Shown one piece after another: positions 1 to 11,495 of a DNA stretch of 64,000 nt (its first letter is position 1; the number at the start of each line of letters is the position of its first letter). The translations under genes and the position numbers were made by a program. The DNA comes from Malania oleifera. Lineage: Eukaryota > Streptophyta > Magnoliopsida > Santalales > Ximeniaceae. Below the pieces are notes generated by a model. That model was not told where the DNA came from. It did no database searches and worked only from the letters and a program-made list of their open reading frames with translations. The DNA is taken from assembly GCF_029873635.1 (NCBI RefSeq), contig NC_080423.1, positions 90,999,191-91,063,190 of the forward strand, in the 5' to 3' direction.

Positions 1-158
1 GATTTAATTTTCGAACGTTATATTTATCTGCGCATTTGGAACTGTATAGACAGAACTTATGTTCTGAATACACTACTGTTAGATTAGCTAAATCGAGGAA
101 TAAATTTTAAAATTCCAATTCCCCCCCCCCCCCTCTTGGGAATACACCAAAGCTAACA
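1..158 (+). repeat. 3' end of a Copia LTR (cut by window edge)
   Basis: The segment ends in a C-run, CTCTTGGG, then CACCAAAGCTAACA. The same ending closes the LTRs at 30489, 37301 and 41835, where it is the true LTR terminus (before a primer site or a target duplication). It is therefore the last part of an LTR of the same Sirevirus-like Copia group. Whether it is a solo LTR or a 3' LTR cannot be told, because its start lies outside the window. Confidence 0.8.
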
Positions 159-159
159 G

Positions 160-240
160 TTTCTGCCGTATGTTGCCCTTTTGGATTTGACTAAGGCTGC
201 AAAGGAAATTTACCTCACTCTTGGATTGTCAGAGAACTAG
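160..240 (+). CDS. Possible terminal exon of an unrecognised host gene
   Basis: Directly after an AG at 158-159, one frame reads 26 codons and ends at TAG 238-240. The C-terminal residues are KAAKEIYLTLGLSEN. The composition looks like ordinary protein (balanced residues, helix-like KAAKEIYLTLGL), and codon use differs from the surrounding transposon remnants. No homologous Gag or Pol motif is visible. If real, this is the last exon of a + strand gene whose earlier exons lie to the left of the window, with the Copia LTR sitting at or in its last intron. I do not recognise the family. A chance open stretch is possible at this length. Confidence 0.35.
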   Translation, partial: FLPYVALLDLTKAAKEIYLTLGLSEN

Positions 241-535
241 TGAATCTAGTGATTTTACTTGTTATCTCCTTATTCTCTTCCACCACCTGTGTAAAGACAA
301 ATTCAAATTTTTTGTTCGTCTTATTCTGTACCTCCATAAATGCATGTAAAGTGTTTTCCAAAGAGGATCTTGCAAGTTGAGCATTATATTGGAGTGGAGG
401 ATAAGATCAATGTGATGGTGTCTCGGGTTTCCAATTGTTGTGGTTGGATGGTGCAGGCTGATTGGAATTAGACTTCCAACTAAAATTGGGATGGCTTCTC
501 CAACCAGGGTTGTAAGTGTTGGAGTACGGCAAGTA
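241..535. other. Low-copy-looking spacer, possible 3' UTR
   Basis: About 295 bp that match nothing else in the window. The segment follows the candidate terminal exon and ends at a TA microsatellite where E1 LTR sequence begins. No second coding exon or RNA gene is visible. It is the only stretch in the window that may be non-repetitive host sequence. Confidence 0.4.
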
Positions 536-2478
536 TATATATATATATATCTTAGGATCCTTCAGGTAGAAGTAAATCTGCCTCCACCCCCCCCCCTCTG
601 TCTCCTCATCCCCTTTCTCCCACTCTCCTCCATTTCATCTCTGATATTCGGCCGATTGAAATCTGAAAATACTGTTGGACTCTGTTTGCCGCAACCGACA
701 CTTCTACTGGAGCGGATTTGTTGTCGGAGCGATGTAGGTATATCTTTTGGGGTAAAGCCAATTCTCAAACTTACCTCAATTTTTCTTTAACTATAAGCCC
801 AATTAACAAATGAAAATTTGGAGAAGACTCGTGGGGAGATTCTCTACAATCTAGTTGGGGTGAGTTTTCGAATTGGAGCCCCGGGGCACCAATCCTAAAT
901 CAGGGGTAAGTTTAATAATTTAGGCTTTATTAGCCTATTTAGGGTATTCAAAACTTAGGGGAATTTTATAGAAAGTTACTCTAGGGATTGTGATGAGTAA
1001 TGTAGTGAAATTTGAATTTCAAGGTTTCAGGGGTTTTTGAATGCCTTAGGCGTAGGCTGAGGTGTTATCGGGTTTTTCAAGAATCAGGTAAGAGGATTAA
1101 GTTAAGTCAGTAATTTTATGAAATTTGAATCAATTTAATTGTTATGTTTATACCAATATATTTATTTATTTGTGATTTAAAGGTTATTTTGAAAACCAGC
1201 CATTCGAAATGGATTTTACAAACCTAGAATATATGGTATGGTATTTTTGAATAAAACAAACGGTGGAAAGCTTGTTTGTTTATATGGATATATTAAAATG
1301 TGAAAAATTGTATGGCAGATGATTTAATTTGTATAGATTATTGTATATCTAGATTTGAGGTTTTGAAATACTGGAATTGTTGTGAAAAATACCGGAACTC
1401 CTCGTGAAAAGTACAGGACTTTGATTTGACAGCAGAGGGCCAGGGTTTTGTTTAAACTACTTTGAGTCGGGTTGTATTTTGTGGCTGGAGGCCAGGTTTT
1501 GGAATAATAGGGAATATATGTGAATTGATGTTTTAAATGGTGATTTCTATTATCTAAATTGCATGATATGCATTAGGAACCCTGTGGACCAATGTATTGT
1601 GAGCACGGTACCGTTGCTAGAGATTTGTTATGTGGCCATGTGCGCCCACACCTATGCTGAGAGGTGTAGGGTGGCCTTATCCGATTTGCCTACGTGAGGT
1701 GAATGCACCCTTGGGTGAGGGCAATCAGACCAGTAGTTGGAGCTGCATAGACCCGCGGAGTATGTTAGCGAAGAGTACAGATGACTATTGTCTAAGTGGA
1801 TCCCCCAGGATAATAGTCTAGCCTTCAGGCTGTACAACTCGGGCCATGGGGAAGTAAATGGCATGTTTGTCACAGGGAGTGTCTTATATTCATATTTGTT
1901 AATTTATGTTAATCTGGTTAATTAATAAGATAACTTCGAGGGCTTACAGAGAAAGGTGAGTGCCCTGGTAGTAGTAATGGTACTAGAGCAGAGGGAGGCT
2001 ACTTGTATGGGTGGGTAATCTTCCCTATCATCGACTAATTGTGTGTGTGAGTGTAAAAAAAGAATGTTTTCATAAATGTGTTTATCTACTTAGTGAACTG
2101 GTTATTTTTTGTACACTAAATGCATGCTGGCCACACACTAACATTAACTTAGTCTTTCCCTTATTGAGTTGTGCCTCACCCCTACTTTACAAACTATATT
2201 TTCAGGAAATCCTAGAGATTGGGTCTAGCGGGCTAGAGGAGCCGGGCTAGAGGTGTAAATTTATGTAGGTGGTGTGTAGATAGAGATTTTTTTTTATAGT
2301 TTTATAAGATGTAATTATGTGGAAATGAATATATTTCTATATAAAGATAGTTAGAACTCTGGTAATGTAATTTGAGGATTTTGTATTTTATTTTCGCTAC
2401 ATATGTATGTTTTATATATGGTGAACAAGGTATTAGGTACACAGACGTCACTAAAGTAGCACTCTGGGCCCACGTGGT
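536..2478 (+). repeat. E1 5' LTR (partial)
   Basis: Starts in a TA microsatellite (536-556) followed by CTTAGGATCCTTC, a pyrimidine-rich leader-like stretch (about 585-640) and GATATTCGGCCGAT. The same order of blocks is found in the split 3' LTR from 7290 onward. Conserved landmarks include GACTCGTGGGGAGATTCTC (822-842) and CATAGACCCGCGGAGTATG near 1747. The 5' start of this copy is not present in the window. Confidence 0.8.
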
Positions 2479-4790
2479 CTATTCGAGGAGCCCTGAGGAG
2501 CATGAAGCTCATCTGAGACTAGTACTTCAGGTGCTCAGGGAACAGAAGTTATTTGCTAAACTTAAGAAATGTGAATTCTGATTAGAGCAGGTTGCATTTC
2601 TAGGTCATGTGGTATCCAAGGAAAGGATTTCAATGGATCCGAGCAAAGTAAACGCTATAGTTGATTGGGCAAGGTCAAAGAATGTGCAGGAAGTCAAAAG
2701 TTTTCTAGGTCTTGTTGGATACTACCACCGATTGGTGGAGGGGTTCTCCCGATTATCAGGGTCTTTGACACGACTCACGAGGAAGAATTTGAAGTTTGAT
2801 AGGACCGATGAATATGAGCAGAGCTTCTAGGAGTTGAAGCAGCGTCTAGTCACTGCCCCAGTGTTGACCCTTCCATCAGGTGAGAAGGGACTTGGTTGTG
2901 TTCTAATGCAGCAGTGGAAAGTCATTGCATATGCGTCTCCCAGTTGAAAGAGTACGAAAAGAACTGTCCTACACACAACTTGGAGCTGGCAGTAGTTGTG
3001 TTTGCATTGAAGATCCAGCGACACTACCTTTATGGTGTAAGGTGCGAGATCTTTACTGACCATAAGAGTATCGAGTATTTCTTCACCCAGAAGGAGTTGA
3101 ATATGAGGCAGTGTAGATGGTTCGAGTTGATAAAGGATTACAACTGCGCCATTAGCTATCATCCAGGAAAGGCAAGCGTGGTAGTCGATGCATTGAGCCG
3201 AAAATCTGGGGGTATGTCAACCTCAGCAGTTATGGTTTCACACCAGATCGTGATAGACTTGGAGAGGTTGGGTGCAGAATTGGTAGAAGGGAATCACCAG
3301 ACATTCATTTATAGTTTGGTGGTTTAATCGACTTTACGAGAGAGAATCTAAATAGCTCAGTTGAAAGATGTAGGGTTGATGAAGATTGTAGAGACAATAT
3401 AGGATGAGCAACACAGGGACTTTAATGTTGCTGAGGATGAAGTTTTCAGATTTCACACTCAATTGTGTGTGCTAGATGATGCAGAGATAAAGAGGACGAT
3501 TCTAGGGGAAGCTCACCGCTATCTCTATACTGTTCACCCGAGCAGCACGAAGATGTATAAAGACTTGAGAGAATCGTTCTGGTGGAGTAACATGAAGAGA
3601 AAAATTGCTAAATTTGTGGGTCAGTGCTTGACATGTTAGTAGGTGAAGGCAGAACACCAGAGGACAGCGGGACCACTTCAACCACTGGATATCCCTACGT
3701 TGAAGTGGGAGCATATCTCGATGGACTTTGTATCAGGATTTCCTCCATCATTACATGGGCATGCCATATGGGTAGTGGTTGATAGATTGATGAAGACTGC
3801 CCATTTCATTCCGATTAGAACAAGTTATTCCATCGATAAGCTGATAGAACTCAATGTTCAAGAGATAGTCAGAATACATGGCGTGCCTGTGTCCATAGCT
3901 TCAAATCGGGATCTGCGGTTCACTTCCCATTTCTGGAAGAGTTTGCAGGGAGCGTTGGATTCTCAACTTACTTTTAGTACTGCATTTCACCCTTAGACAG
4001 ATGGATAGTCTAAATGAAACATTCAGATTCTTGAGGTTATGCTATGAGCATGTGTGTTAGATTTTGTGGGCAGTTGGATCCGATATCTGCCATTAGTTGA
4101 GTTTGCATATAATAACAGTCACCAGGCCAGCATTGGAGTGGCACCATATAAGGCTTCGTATGGTCGCCGGTGCAGATCTCTGTTATACTGGGCTGAAGTA
4201 GTCGAGTGGCAGATTTTTGGACCAGAACTTGTTTAGCAGACCTCCACAAAGGTCAAACTTATCAGGGAAAGGATCAAGGCAGCCCAAAGTCGACAGAAGA
4301 GTTATATGGATACTTGTCGATGAGAGCTAGAATTCAAAGTAAGTGATATGATATTCTTGAAGATTGCTCCAATGAAGGGGGTGATGAGGTATGGAAAGAA
4401 GGGCAAGCTGAGCCCTAAATATATTGGGTCGTTTGAGATTCTGGAGAGGATTGGTTTAGCGGTGTACAAGATAGCACTACCCCCAGTGTTGTCCAGGATA
4501 CACAACGTGTTTCATGTGTCCATGTTGAGGAGGTATGTTCTAGACCCCTTCTACATTCTAGACCCCTTGCATATGATCAATTATGAATCGTTGGAGATCG
4601 GGGATACTCTAGTATACGAGAAGGTACCAGTTCAGATTTTAGATCAGAAAATACTGACACTGCGTACTAAGGATATACTGTTAGTGAAGGTGTTGTGGCG
4701 AAATCATGCAGTTGAGGAGGCTTCTTAGGAGTTAGAAACAGAAATACGCCAGAAGTACCCGCGGCTATTAAGTGAGGGCTAGTTCCAGAC
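2479..4790 (+). pseudogene. E1 pol remnant: RT end, RNase H, integrase, chromodomain-like tail
   Basis: Domains in order are as follows. The C-terminal part of reverse transcriptase (about 2479-2830) has [19 protein letters not shown] and, after it, the connection region with KSFLGLVGYYHRLVEGFS. RNase H (about 2830-3225) has the [20 protein letters not shown] block and [16 protein letters not shown]. Integrase (about 3500-4330) has a zinc-binding HHCC region and a DDE core containing HISMDFVSGFPPS. The tail (about 4600-4780) reads VLWRNHAVEEAS, typical of the chromodomain region of Tekay/Del chromoviruses. In life it would have made the enzymes for copying and integrating the element. It is a broken fossil with multiple interruptions; no part is expected to be functional. 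Confidence 0.85.
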
Positions 4791-5083
4791 GAGTAAGGGT
4801 ATGGTTGTATAAAGAGGGATTAGAGTAGGTTTTGTGGTTAGTTGTGTATAGTTTTAATTATGGATAGTCTTTGGAAAACTTTGTTATGATTATTGTAATT
4901 TCCCAAAGGCAGTATTGTAACCACGATGTTCCTCCGCCATAAGTGAGGGTAGTTAATATACTTAGGACAGGGCTGCTATGTGGGTGGCTACCGACTCTTC
5001 TGTAGACAGGGGTAGTAAGTTAAGAATGTGATTGGTAATAATTAATAAATTTGGAGGACGAAATTTTTTTAAGGAGGGGAGAA
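4791..5083 (+). other. E1 3' untranslated region with conserved 57-bp block and polypurine tract
   Basis: Non-coding stretch between pol and the 3' LTR. 4893-4949 is a block ending CCATAAGTGAGGG that recurs, on the opposite strand, in E3 at 18761-18817 with 46 of 57 positions identical and no gaps. 5060-5083 contains GGACGAAATT followed by AAGGAGGGGAGAATG, the polypurine primer for plus-strand synthesis that normally lies directly before the 3' LTR in this lineage. Confidence 0.7.
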
Positions 5084-5105
5084 TGCAGTGATCCTAAAAT
5101 ATATA

Positions 5106-5209
5106 TGTAATGATCTGAATAATAATGGTATTTAAATAAATAAAGAGGGAGGGAAATGGAAGCGGTAACAGAAGCAGGTAGCGTTCGTCGACGACGTTGC
5201 ACTTTGGGA
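5106..5209 (+). repeat. E1 3' LTR, piece 1
   Basis: Begins TGTAATGATC, the inverted match of the LTR end GGTCGTTACA at 59141, and follows the polypurine tract by about 20 bp. It contains a GTCGAC-centred palindrome near 5187. It is interrupted by the lone Gypsy LTR that starts at 5210. Confidence 0.7.
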
Positions 5210-7097
5210 TGTAATAACCCAAGAAATTCTTCTAGGCCTCATCGACGAACACAGGGGTTTCGTCGATGAGGGTTCTTCAGGATCTTGTCGATGAGAAGAT
5301 ATCGAGAGAAGATTTTTTGAAGTCTGAAATTCATCAACGAGGGTGCAGGTTCGTCGACGAACTTTCTACAGGACTCATTGACGAGGCAATGTGTCTTGTT
5401 GATGAATCCAACTCCATAAATAGCTGAAACTCAGATTTTTACGTAGAAAATTCACAAAAACTCTCTTTCTCCCCTCTCTTTACGGTCTCTCTCTCCTCTC
5501 TCTTCAATTTCGGCCTCATTAGCTGCCGGATCGACAATCTGAGGCCACCATGACGCTCCTGGGGAAGTTCTCTCCAAGTCTGCTAAAGCGGATTGTCTGT
5601 GGGACGAAATTGGATTTCATCCCAAATTCAGGGTAAGACCTTTTTGTTGAAATTTGACTTTCTAGCAGTTGTAGGAAATGCTGTAGACATAGAAATAGTA
5701 ATACTTTGTTTTGGGATATATGGTTTTCAGGGTGTTGAGTGGAGAACCTTGCGAGTGTAAGACCCGTCATAGTAGAGGACTTTAGCAGGAACCAAGTAAG
5801 GGAAATATGCTATGCTAGGCAATTCTAGTATGTTTCGAGTATAAATTATATGTTATTACCATATTATTATTCACAGCAGAAATTTATACAATTTATCAAG
5901 TATGTTTACTATGTTTTAAATTACTTTGTGGCTTTTGAATATAGATATAGTACATAAAAATGTTTTACAGTATTTTTCAGAGTTATGTTATACAGACACT
6001 GAATATGTTTTATAGAATTTTCAGAATACCATGATTATATAGTTTACAGTACCATGACATACAGATTTATAGTTAATCTCAGAAACACAGTTGATATAAT
6101 ACAGTTTACTACAATGTCATGGTTAATACAATTATTACAGAATCATAGTAAAATAGATAGTTGTATATAGAGAGGTATTATATAGTATCAGACACTGATG
6201 GACCATTACAGATACAGTTTACAAAGCACAGTACCATTGCTATATACAGAATAGAGTGCAACCACCTATTTAGATAATACGTGGTAGATAAGTCGAGCGT
6301 GCCCACGTGTGGACAGACTCCCCATTAGTTATGGGTTGAGGAGGGCCAATTGGACTGACGGAGTATAGTGGTTTATCCTGGTAGGCTAGCTAGTGATAGA
6401 TCTCGCCTACGGGCTGCACAACCCTATCATAAGGGGTTAAATCATGACATACAGTTATCCATCTATGGAAGTTTTCAATTATTATTATGTATGTACAGTT
6501 TCATAGAAATAGGGAATATACGTGTATATATATATATATATATATATTAAAAGTATTATGTATAGAAACCTAAAATACAGATATGTTAAGAACCATGGAA
6601 AAGGTGATGGTTTATATTACTTGTACTGTATTTATAGATTCAATTATACATGATTATACAGAAACAAATTTTCCTAGTATTGTAACTCATTTGTCACATA
6701 CTAGCAATAGCATATTTCGTCTTACTGAGTGTCGTCTCATCCCATTAAATTAATATTTTTTAGGTGATCCAGCCAGGCAAGCAGATCAGGCTCGCAGGTA
6801 AAGGGGCTTCAGTACCTCCCTGTTAGTAGAGTGAGTATTTTTGGGAGATTGATTTTTGTATAGCTCTAGTACAGTTGAGGGTATTTTGGAAAATATTCAT
6901 ATATGTATAGTTGGGGAACATTGTAGCTCTCTAGTATTGTACATATTTGTATAAGGTGGTGGTTGTGTGATTTTAGCTTCTTGCTGCTTAAGTGGATAAC
7001 TAATTTTATATAGGAAGGTATCAGAGAAATGAAATTTCACAATAATTATTATGGTTATAAAGAGGAAAAAAAAACTTAGTTAATTTAGCAGGTCATT

Positions 7098-7100
<3 letters not shown>
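5210..7100 (+). repeat. Lone Gypsy LTR inside the E1 3' LTR
   Basis: Starts TGTAATAACC and ends GGTCATTACA, near-perfect inverted ends of a Tekay/Del-type LTR. It is about 1.9 kb long, with E1 LTR sequence on both sides and no internal region, so it looks like a solo LTR left by recombination between two LTRs. A TATA-like CCATAAATAGC (5414-5424) is followed by a CT-rich leader. No clear target duplication is seen; the right flank is a long TA repeat that may have erased it. It is a different subfamily from E1 but shares repeated TCGTCGACGA-like motifs (5230-5400). Confidence 0.75.
5414..5424 (+). promoter_or_regulatory. TATA-like box of the lone Gypsy LTR
   Basis: CCATAAATAGC followed 50-100 bp later by a dense CT-rich stretch (about 5460-5510), the usual look of a plant LTR promoter and leader. 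Eight GTCGA-type motifs lie just upstream (5180-5400). Confidence 0.5.
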
Positions 7101-7148
<48 letters not shown>

Positions 7149-7509
7149 ATTGAAATTAAAATTAAAATTAATTTTTTTAAAAAATTAATTAATTAATATT
7201 ACTATTATTAATAATTAAATAATATAATATAATAATAATATAATATTATAATGATATAAATATAAAAATATATATATATATATATATGCATATCCTGAAG
7301 GATCTTAGGATCCTTCATACGGAAGTAAATTTGCCTCTATCCCCCCTCCGTCTCCTCGTCCCCTCTCTCCCACTCTCCTCAATCTCGTCTCCGATATTCG
7401 GCCGATCGAAAATCCAGAATTACTGTTGGGCTCTGTTCGCCACCACCGACACTTCTACTAGAGCGGATCTGTCATGGGAGCAGAGTAGGTATATCTTTTG
7501 GGGTAAGAC
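7101..7509 (+). repeat. E1 3' LTR, piece 2, with AT-rich expansion
   Basis: Opens with a TA microsatellite (7101-7142) and an AT-only stretch to about 7285. It then carries the block CTTAGGATCCTTC, pyrimidine run and GATATTCGGCCGAT found at 558-660 in the 5' LTR. It stops at 7509 where E2 starts. Confidence 0.8.
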
Positions 7510-9379
7510 TGAAACCCAAGGTGTAGTCCCAAGAGGGGGGTGAATTGGGTTATTTAAAATTTATTTGATTCTTTTTTAGAACTCTTGTCCCTTTTTGGCA
7601 ATCTCTTGAGGATTACTTGTATTTTTGTAAATGAGGCAATCGACACAAACTCCTATTTTCTCTAATCAATCCACAATCAACAAATACAATCAATTAATTT
7701 ACCATTCAAACCCAACAACAACACAACAAAAATCAATTTGAATATTTAGAGTCCTTGTATATGAATATACAACTCCTGCTATTGTCTTTTGGATTTGAAT
7801 ATGACAACGACATCCAAATACTTTTTCAATATCAAAACTTCATTAGACCATCAGCTAATAAGTTTTTGGGTATTAACCAATCAACATACTTCTTTTCGAT
7901 TTCCGCAAAAGATCGATTAACCAACGTACTCTATTTTGGTTTCCGAAAGCCCAAGAACAAATTAGTTTTTGGGTTTACTTAATTTCTAATATGTGTTTGC
8001 TTTATAATTAAAAGTATTAAACATCCACGCAGGGTATATCGTTGCTGAAATTAAAAGAGAGTAAGGAAAGGAGAGTGACACCACCACTTTAACGAGGTTC
8101 GGCTTATACCTAGCCTACGTCCTCTCCTTAGGTCAACCACCTAAGGAATTTACTATATCTTTTTCCTTCCGGGTGGAACAAAAACCTTACACAATTTACC
8201 CTCTTTTTCAGAAAAAGAAACCTCTCCACCTGTGCTTGGTCCAACGATCCAACAAACCTTTGAATCGTTCAAAGTACAAGAAGATAGAAGTAGATCTGCA
8301 TACAAAAAATACTCTCAAAATTCAGAGCAGGTTGTACAAATTCAATTCTAAATTGTACTTCAAAACACCAAAGCTAAATAAAACACAGACGCTCTAAAGT
8401 TTTAGAAGTCACCGATGGTTCTTTAAAAAGACTTGAGTGTAACTCGAAACCAAGCTTTTGATTTTTCAATCCGCCGAAAAACATAGAGTTTTTCTCCAGC
8501 AAAATAATATGAGTAAAGGAACCTAAGCAGAATTTCAGTGCAGGAAGAATTTCAGCTTATTGTTTGTTTGATCTCTTAGACTTGTCTTGTTTGTGTATGC
8601 TCTCTCTATTTTTTATTACCCAAAGAGGTATTTATAGACACAACGTCCTCTTTTAATTAGGTGACATTTGAAAAATCATTAAATTGTTGAGTTAATTTTG
8701 AAATTCAAAATTTTGAAAAACTTCTCGTTAAGATTTGAAATCTATTATAAGTGGCAGTCACCTGCCATGGTTAGAATTGAAAACCTAGAAGACTAGTAGG
8801 ACTGCTTGCCAGGACACAGGTAGTCACCTGGCTTGACCACCTAGGTGCCTGTCAGTGCTTAGGCAATCATCTGGCACCCTACTGCCTCCTAAATTATTTC
8901 TTTTTTAAATTGTCGCAGTCGTCGACCTATATAGGGCAGTCGCTTGGCTCTCAGTATTTTCCTTTTTTACTTTAAAAACTTTCTTCCCTTGAGGCCTTTT
9001 AATCAAAGACAAATTTTAGAGTCTTTCAAAAATGTGTTTCTTAGTTTGTTTTGATTTATAAAAGTTTCACATATATCTAGATTGTATTTGGCTTTGAAGT
9101 ACTTACAACAGTCATTCTAATCATGGTTTCCTTATACACTAAGTTCTTCAGCCTCTCGAGGTGCACTTTTGACTTTAAGAATTCTTTGGCCTTTATCCTC
9201 TTCATTTGTCCTTTATTGACCTCAATAATCTGAGGAGCTTCCACTGGATTGACATTGAACTTCAGCATATCAACCATGAGTGTCCTTTTACCTAAATCAA
9301 ATCACTCAACACCATATGTTAAAGCATCCTTCATTTTGTTATCATAAAAACAAGATTGAAAAGCTCAGTCAGGCCAACA
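7510..9379 (-). repeat. E2 3' LTR
   Basis: Begins (on +) TGAAACCCAAGG and ends AGGCCAACA; about 1.87 kb. It matches 38800-42844 along its length once E5 is removed from the latter. The TATA box reads on the - strand at 8627-8639. The adjoining ATCTCTCCTTTTTT (9380-9393) is the reverse of a polypurine tract, which fixes this copy as the 3' LTR. Confidence 0.88.
8627..8639 (-). promoter_or_regulatory. TATA box in E2 3' LTR
   Basis: On the - strand it reads GTCTATAAATACC, followed by a leader-like stretch. The identical motif is at 42075-42087 in the other LTR copy. Confidence 0.6.
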
Positions 9380-9528
9380 ATCTCTCCTTTTTTATGATGA
9401 CAAATGAGGAGCAAAAATATTTGAATAAGCGTTGAAAAGAAAATCTCCCCCTTACAACTAGCATTATTCTACTCCCCTTTACAACAAACATTATTTTAAC
9501 AATTTGTAGATTCAAGACCAATCATGCT
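9380..9528 (-). other. E2 internal sequence next to its 3' LTR, with purine tracts
   Basis: Non-coding. On the - strand it carries several runs of the type GGGGGAGA (reverse of TCTCCCCC near 9444, CTCCCC near 9472, and the terminal tract at 9380-9393). Multiple polypurine-like boxes between pol and the LTR are a described feature of Sireviruses. Confidence 0.6.
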
Positions 9529-9589
9529 TGTAGACACCCTAATTTTAACCAGGCCTTTCCGAGGGGACCACATGTCAAAACCTTCCTAC

Positions 9590-9830
9590 ACGGTTGTGGA
9601 CCCCACACATCATTGTAGGTCCCATGGTGTTTGTGGACCCCGCACATCCTTGTAGGTCCCACACTGCTTGTGGACCCCGCACATCCTTGTAGGTCCCACA
9701 CTGCTTCTGGACCCCACACATCCTTGTAGGTCCCACACTGCTTGTGGACCCCACACATCGTTGTAGGTCGCGCATTGCTTGTGGACCCCACATATCTCCA
9801 TTGGGCCCCATATGTGTTGTGGGCCCCACA
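9590..9830 (+). repeat. About 38-bp tandem repeat, GTGGACCCC...GTAGGTCCCA
   Basis: Six to seven units of TGTGGACCCCACACATCCTT followed by GTAGGTCCCACACTGCT. GGACC and GGTCC can pair within each unit. The same zone opens the 3' LTR at 22180-22450. Frames open on the - strand here are products of the repeat, not genes. Confidence 0.85.
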
Positions 9831-9837
9831 TCTCTTA

Positions 9838-10690
9838 ATACGCTAGCTTGGATTCCTACATCCGATGCACGTTACCCCATCTGGTACGCTAGCTCAGATT
9901 CCTACATTCGATGCACGTTACCCCCTGGTGCGCTAGCTTGGATTCCTACATTCGATGCACGTTACCCCCTGGTACGTTAGCTCGGATTCCTACATCCGAT
10001 GCACGTTACCCCATCTGGTACGCTAGTTCAGATTCCTACATCTGAAGCACGTTACTCCCTGGTACGCTAGTTCGGATTCCTACATCCAATGCACATTACC
10101 CCCTTTGGTACGCTAGCTCGGGTTCCTACATTCGGTGCACGTTACCCGCTCTAGTACGCTAGCTCGGATTCCTACATCCGATGCACATTACCTCCTTTGG
10201 CGTGCTTGTGCGTGCTGGCTCAGGTTCCTATAACCTTTAAATGGCTCGTGGACCCCACATTGCTTGTGGGCCCCACACGGTTTGTGGGCCCCACTTCTCC
10301 TAGTACGCTAGCTCGGATTCCTACATCCGATGCATGTTACCCTCTTTGGTACGCTAGCTCGAATTCCTACATTCGATGCGCGTCACCCCCTCTGGTACAC
10401 TAGCTCGGATTCCTACATTCGATGCATGTTAACCCCTCTGGTACGCTAGCTTGGATCCCTACGTCCGATGCATGTTACCTCTTTTGGCATGCTTGCACCT
10501 GCTAGCTCGGGTTCCTATAACCAGCAAATGGCTCGTGGACCCCATATGGCTTGTGGCCCCCCCACATATCTTCATTGGGCCCCACCTGTCTTGGTACGCT
10601 AGCTCGGATTCTTACATCAGATGCACGTTACCCCCTTTGGTACGCTAGCTCAGATCCACATATCCGGTGCCTTGCTAGCTCGAGTTCCTG
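9838..10690 (+). repeat. 43-46-bp tandem array with TCGGAT/ATCCGA hairpin core (5' LTR copy)
   Basis: Consensus unit GGTACGCTAGCTCGGATTCC, then TACATCCGATGCACGTTACC, plus a variable tail (CCCTCT, CCTTTG or CATCT). TCGGAT and ATCCGA are reverse complements around a 6-base spacer. About 16-19 units, broken by longer spacers of the type GGTTCCTATAACCCTTAAATG. About twice as many units occur in the 3' LTR. Confidence 0.9.
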
Positions 10691-10775
10691 TAACCCTCAA
10701 ACGGCTTGTGGACCCCACATGGCGCGTGGGACCCACACATCTCTGATGGGCTCCGCACAGCTTCTAGAACCCTCA

Positions 10776-10848
<73 letters not shown>

Positions 10849-10850
10849 TA
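10776..10850 (+). repeat. TTA microsatellite
   Basis: About 24 ATT units, located at the same point in the 3' LTR (24233-24280, shorter). Confidence 0.95.
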
Positions 10851-10869
10851 TTTTAATTTTTCAAATGCA

Positions 10870-11450
10870 AGCATACTTTGTCCCCCCATCATCATTCACC
10901 ACATGTCATGTTTTCTCCCTTTATCATTCTTCCCATGCTATATTCCCTTCATCATTCTTCATCCCATACTTTGTCCCCCCATCATCACTCACCACATGTC
11001 ATGTTTCCTCCCTTTATCATTCTTCCCATACTATATTCCCTTCATCATTCTTCATCCCATACTTTGTCCCTCCATCATCACTCACCACATGTTATGTTTC
11101 CTCCCTTTATCATTCTTCCCATACTATATTCCCTTTATCATTCCTCATCCCATACTTTGTCCTCCCATCATCACTCACCACATGTCATGTTTCCTCCCTT
11201 TATCATTCTTCCCATACCATATTCCCTTCATCATTCTTCATCCCATACTTTGTCCCCCCATCATCACTCACCACATGTCATGTTTCCTCCCTTTATCATT
11301 CTTCCCATACTATATTCCCCTCATCATTCTTCATCTCATACTTTGTTCCCCCCATCATCACTCACCACATGTCATGTTATCTCCTTTTACCATTCTTCTC
11401 ATGCTAATTTCCCTTCATCATTCTTCCCCCCATACTTGTTTCCCCTAATC
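10870..11450 (+). repeat. 93-bp minisatellite upstream of the E3 promoter (5' LTR copy)
   Basis: About six units starting near 10878, 10970, 11063, 11156, 11249 and 11342, each with TTTGTCCCCCCATCATCACT and CACCACATGTCATG. Only about four units are present in the 3' LTR (24300-24680). As 93 is divisible by three, all frames stay open over long distances; I do not regard these as genes. Confidence 0.9.
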
Positions 11451-11495
11451 ATCACTCCTTTTTGTCTTCTTTCCTATGCTTGCCCCAAGCTAAGC

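Noticed and set aside
7101-7285. Possible origin or matrix attachment site
   Set aside because: Simple TA/AT-rich expansion within an LTR. Nothing beyond base composition supports a function.
9522-9831. Overlapping - strand open frames of 70-90 codons with WGPQ/CGVHKQCGTY peptide repeats
   Set aside because: They arise from the 38-bp GTGGACCCC tandem repeat in the E3 LTR, occur in three frames at once, and recur at 22048-22451. No gene signal.
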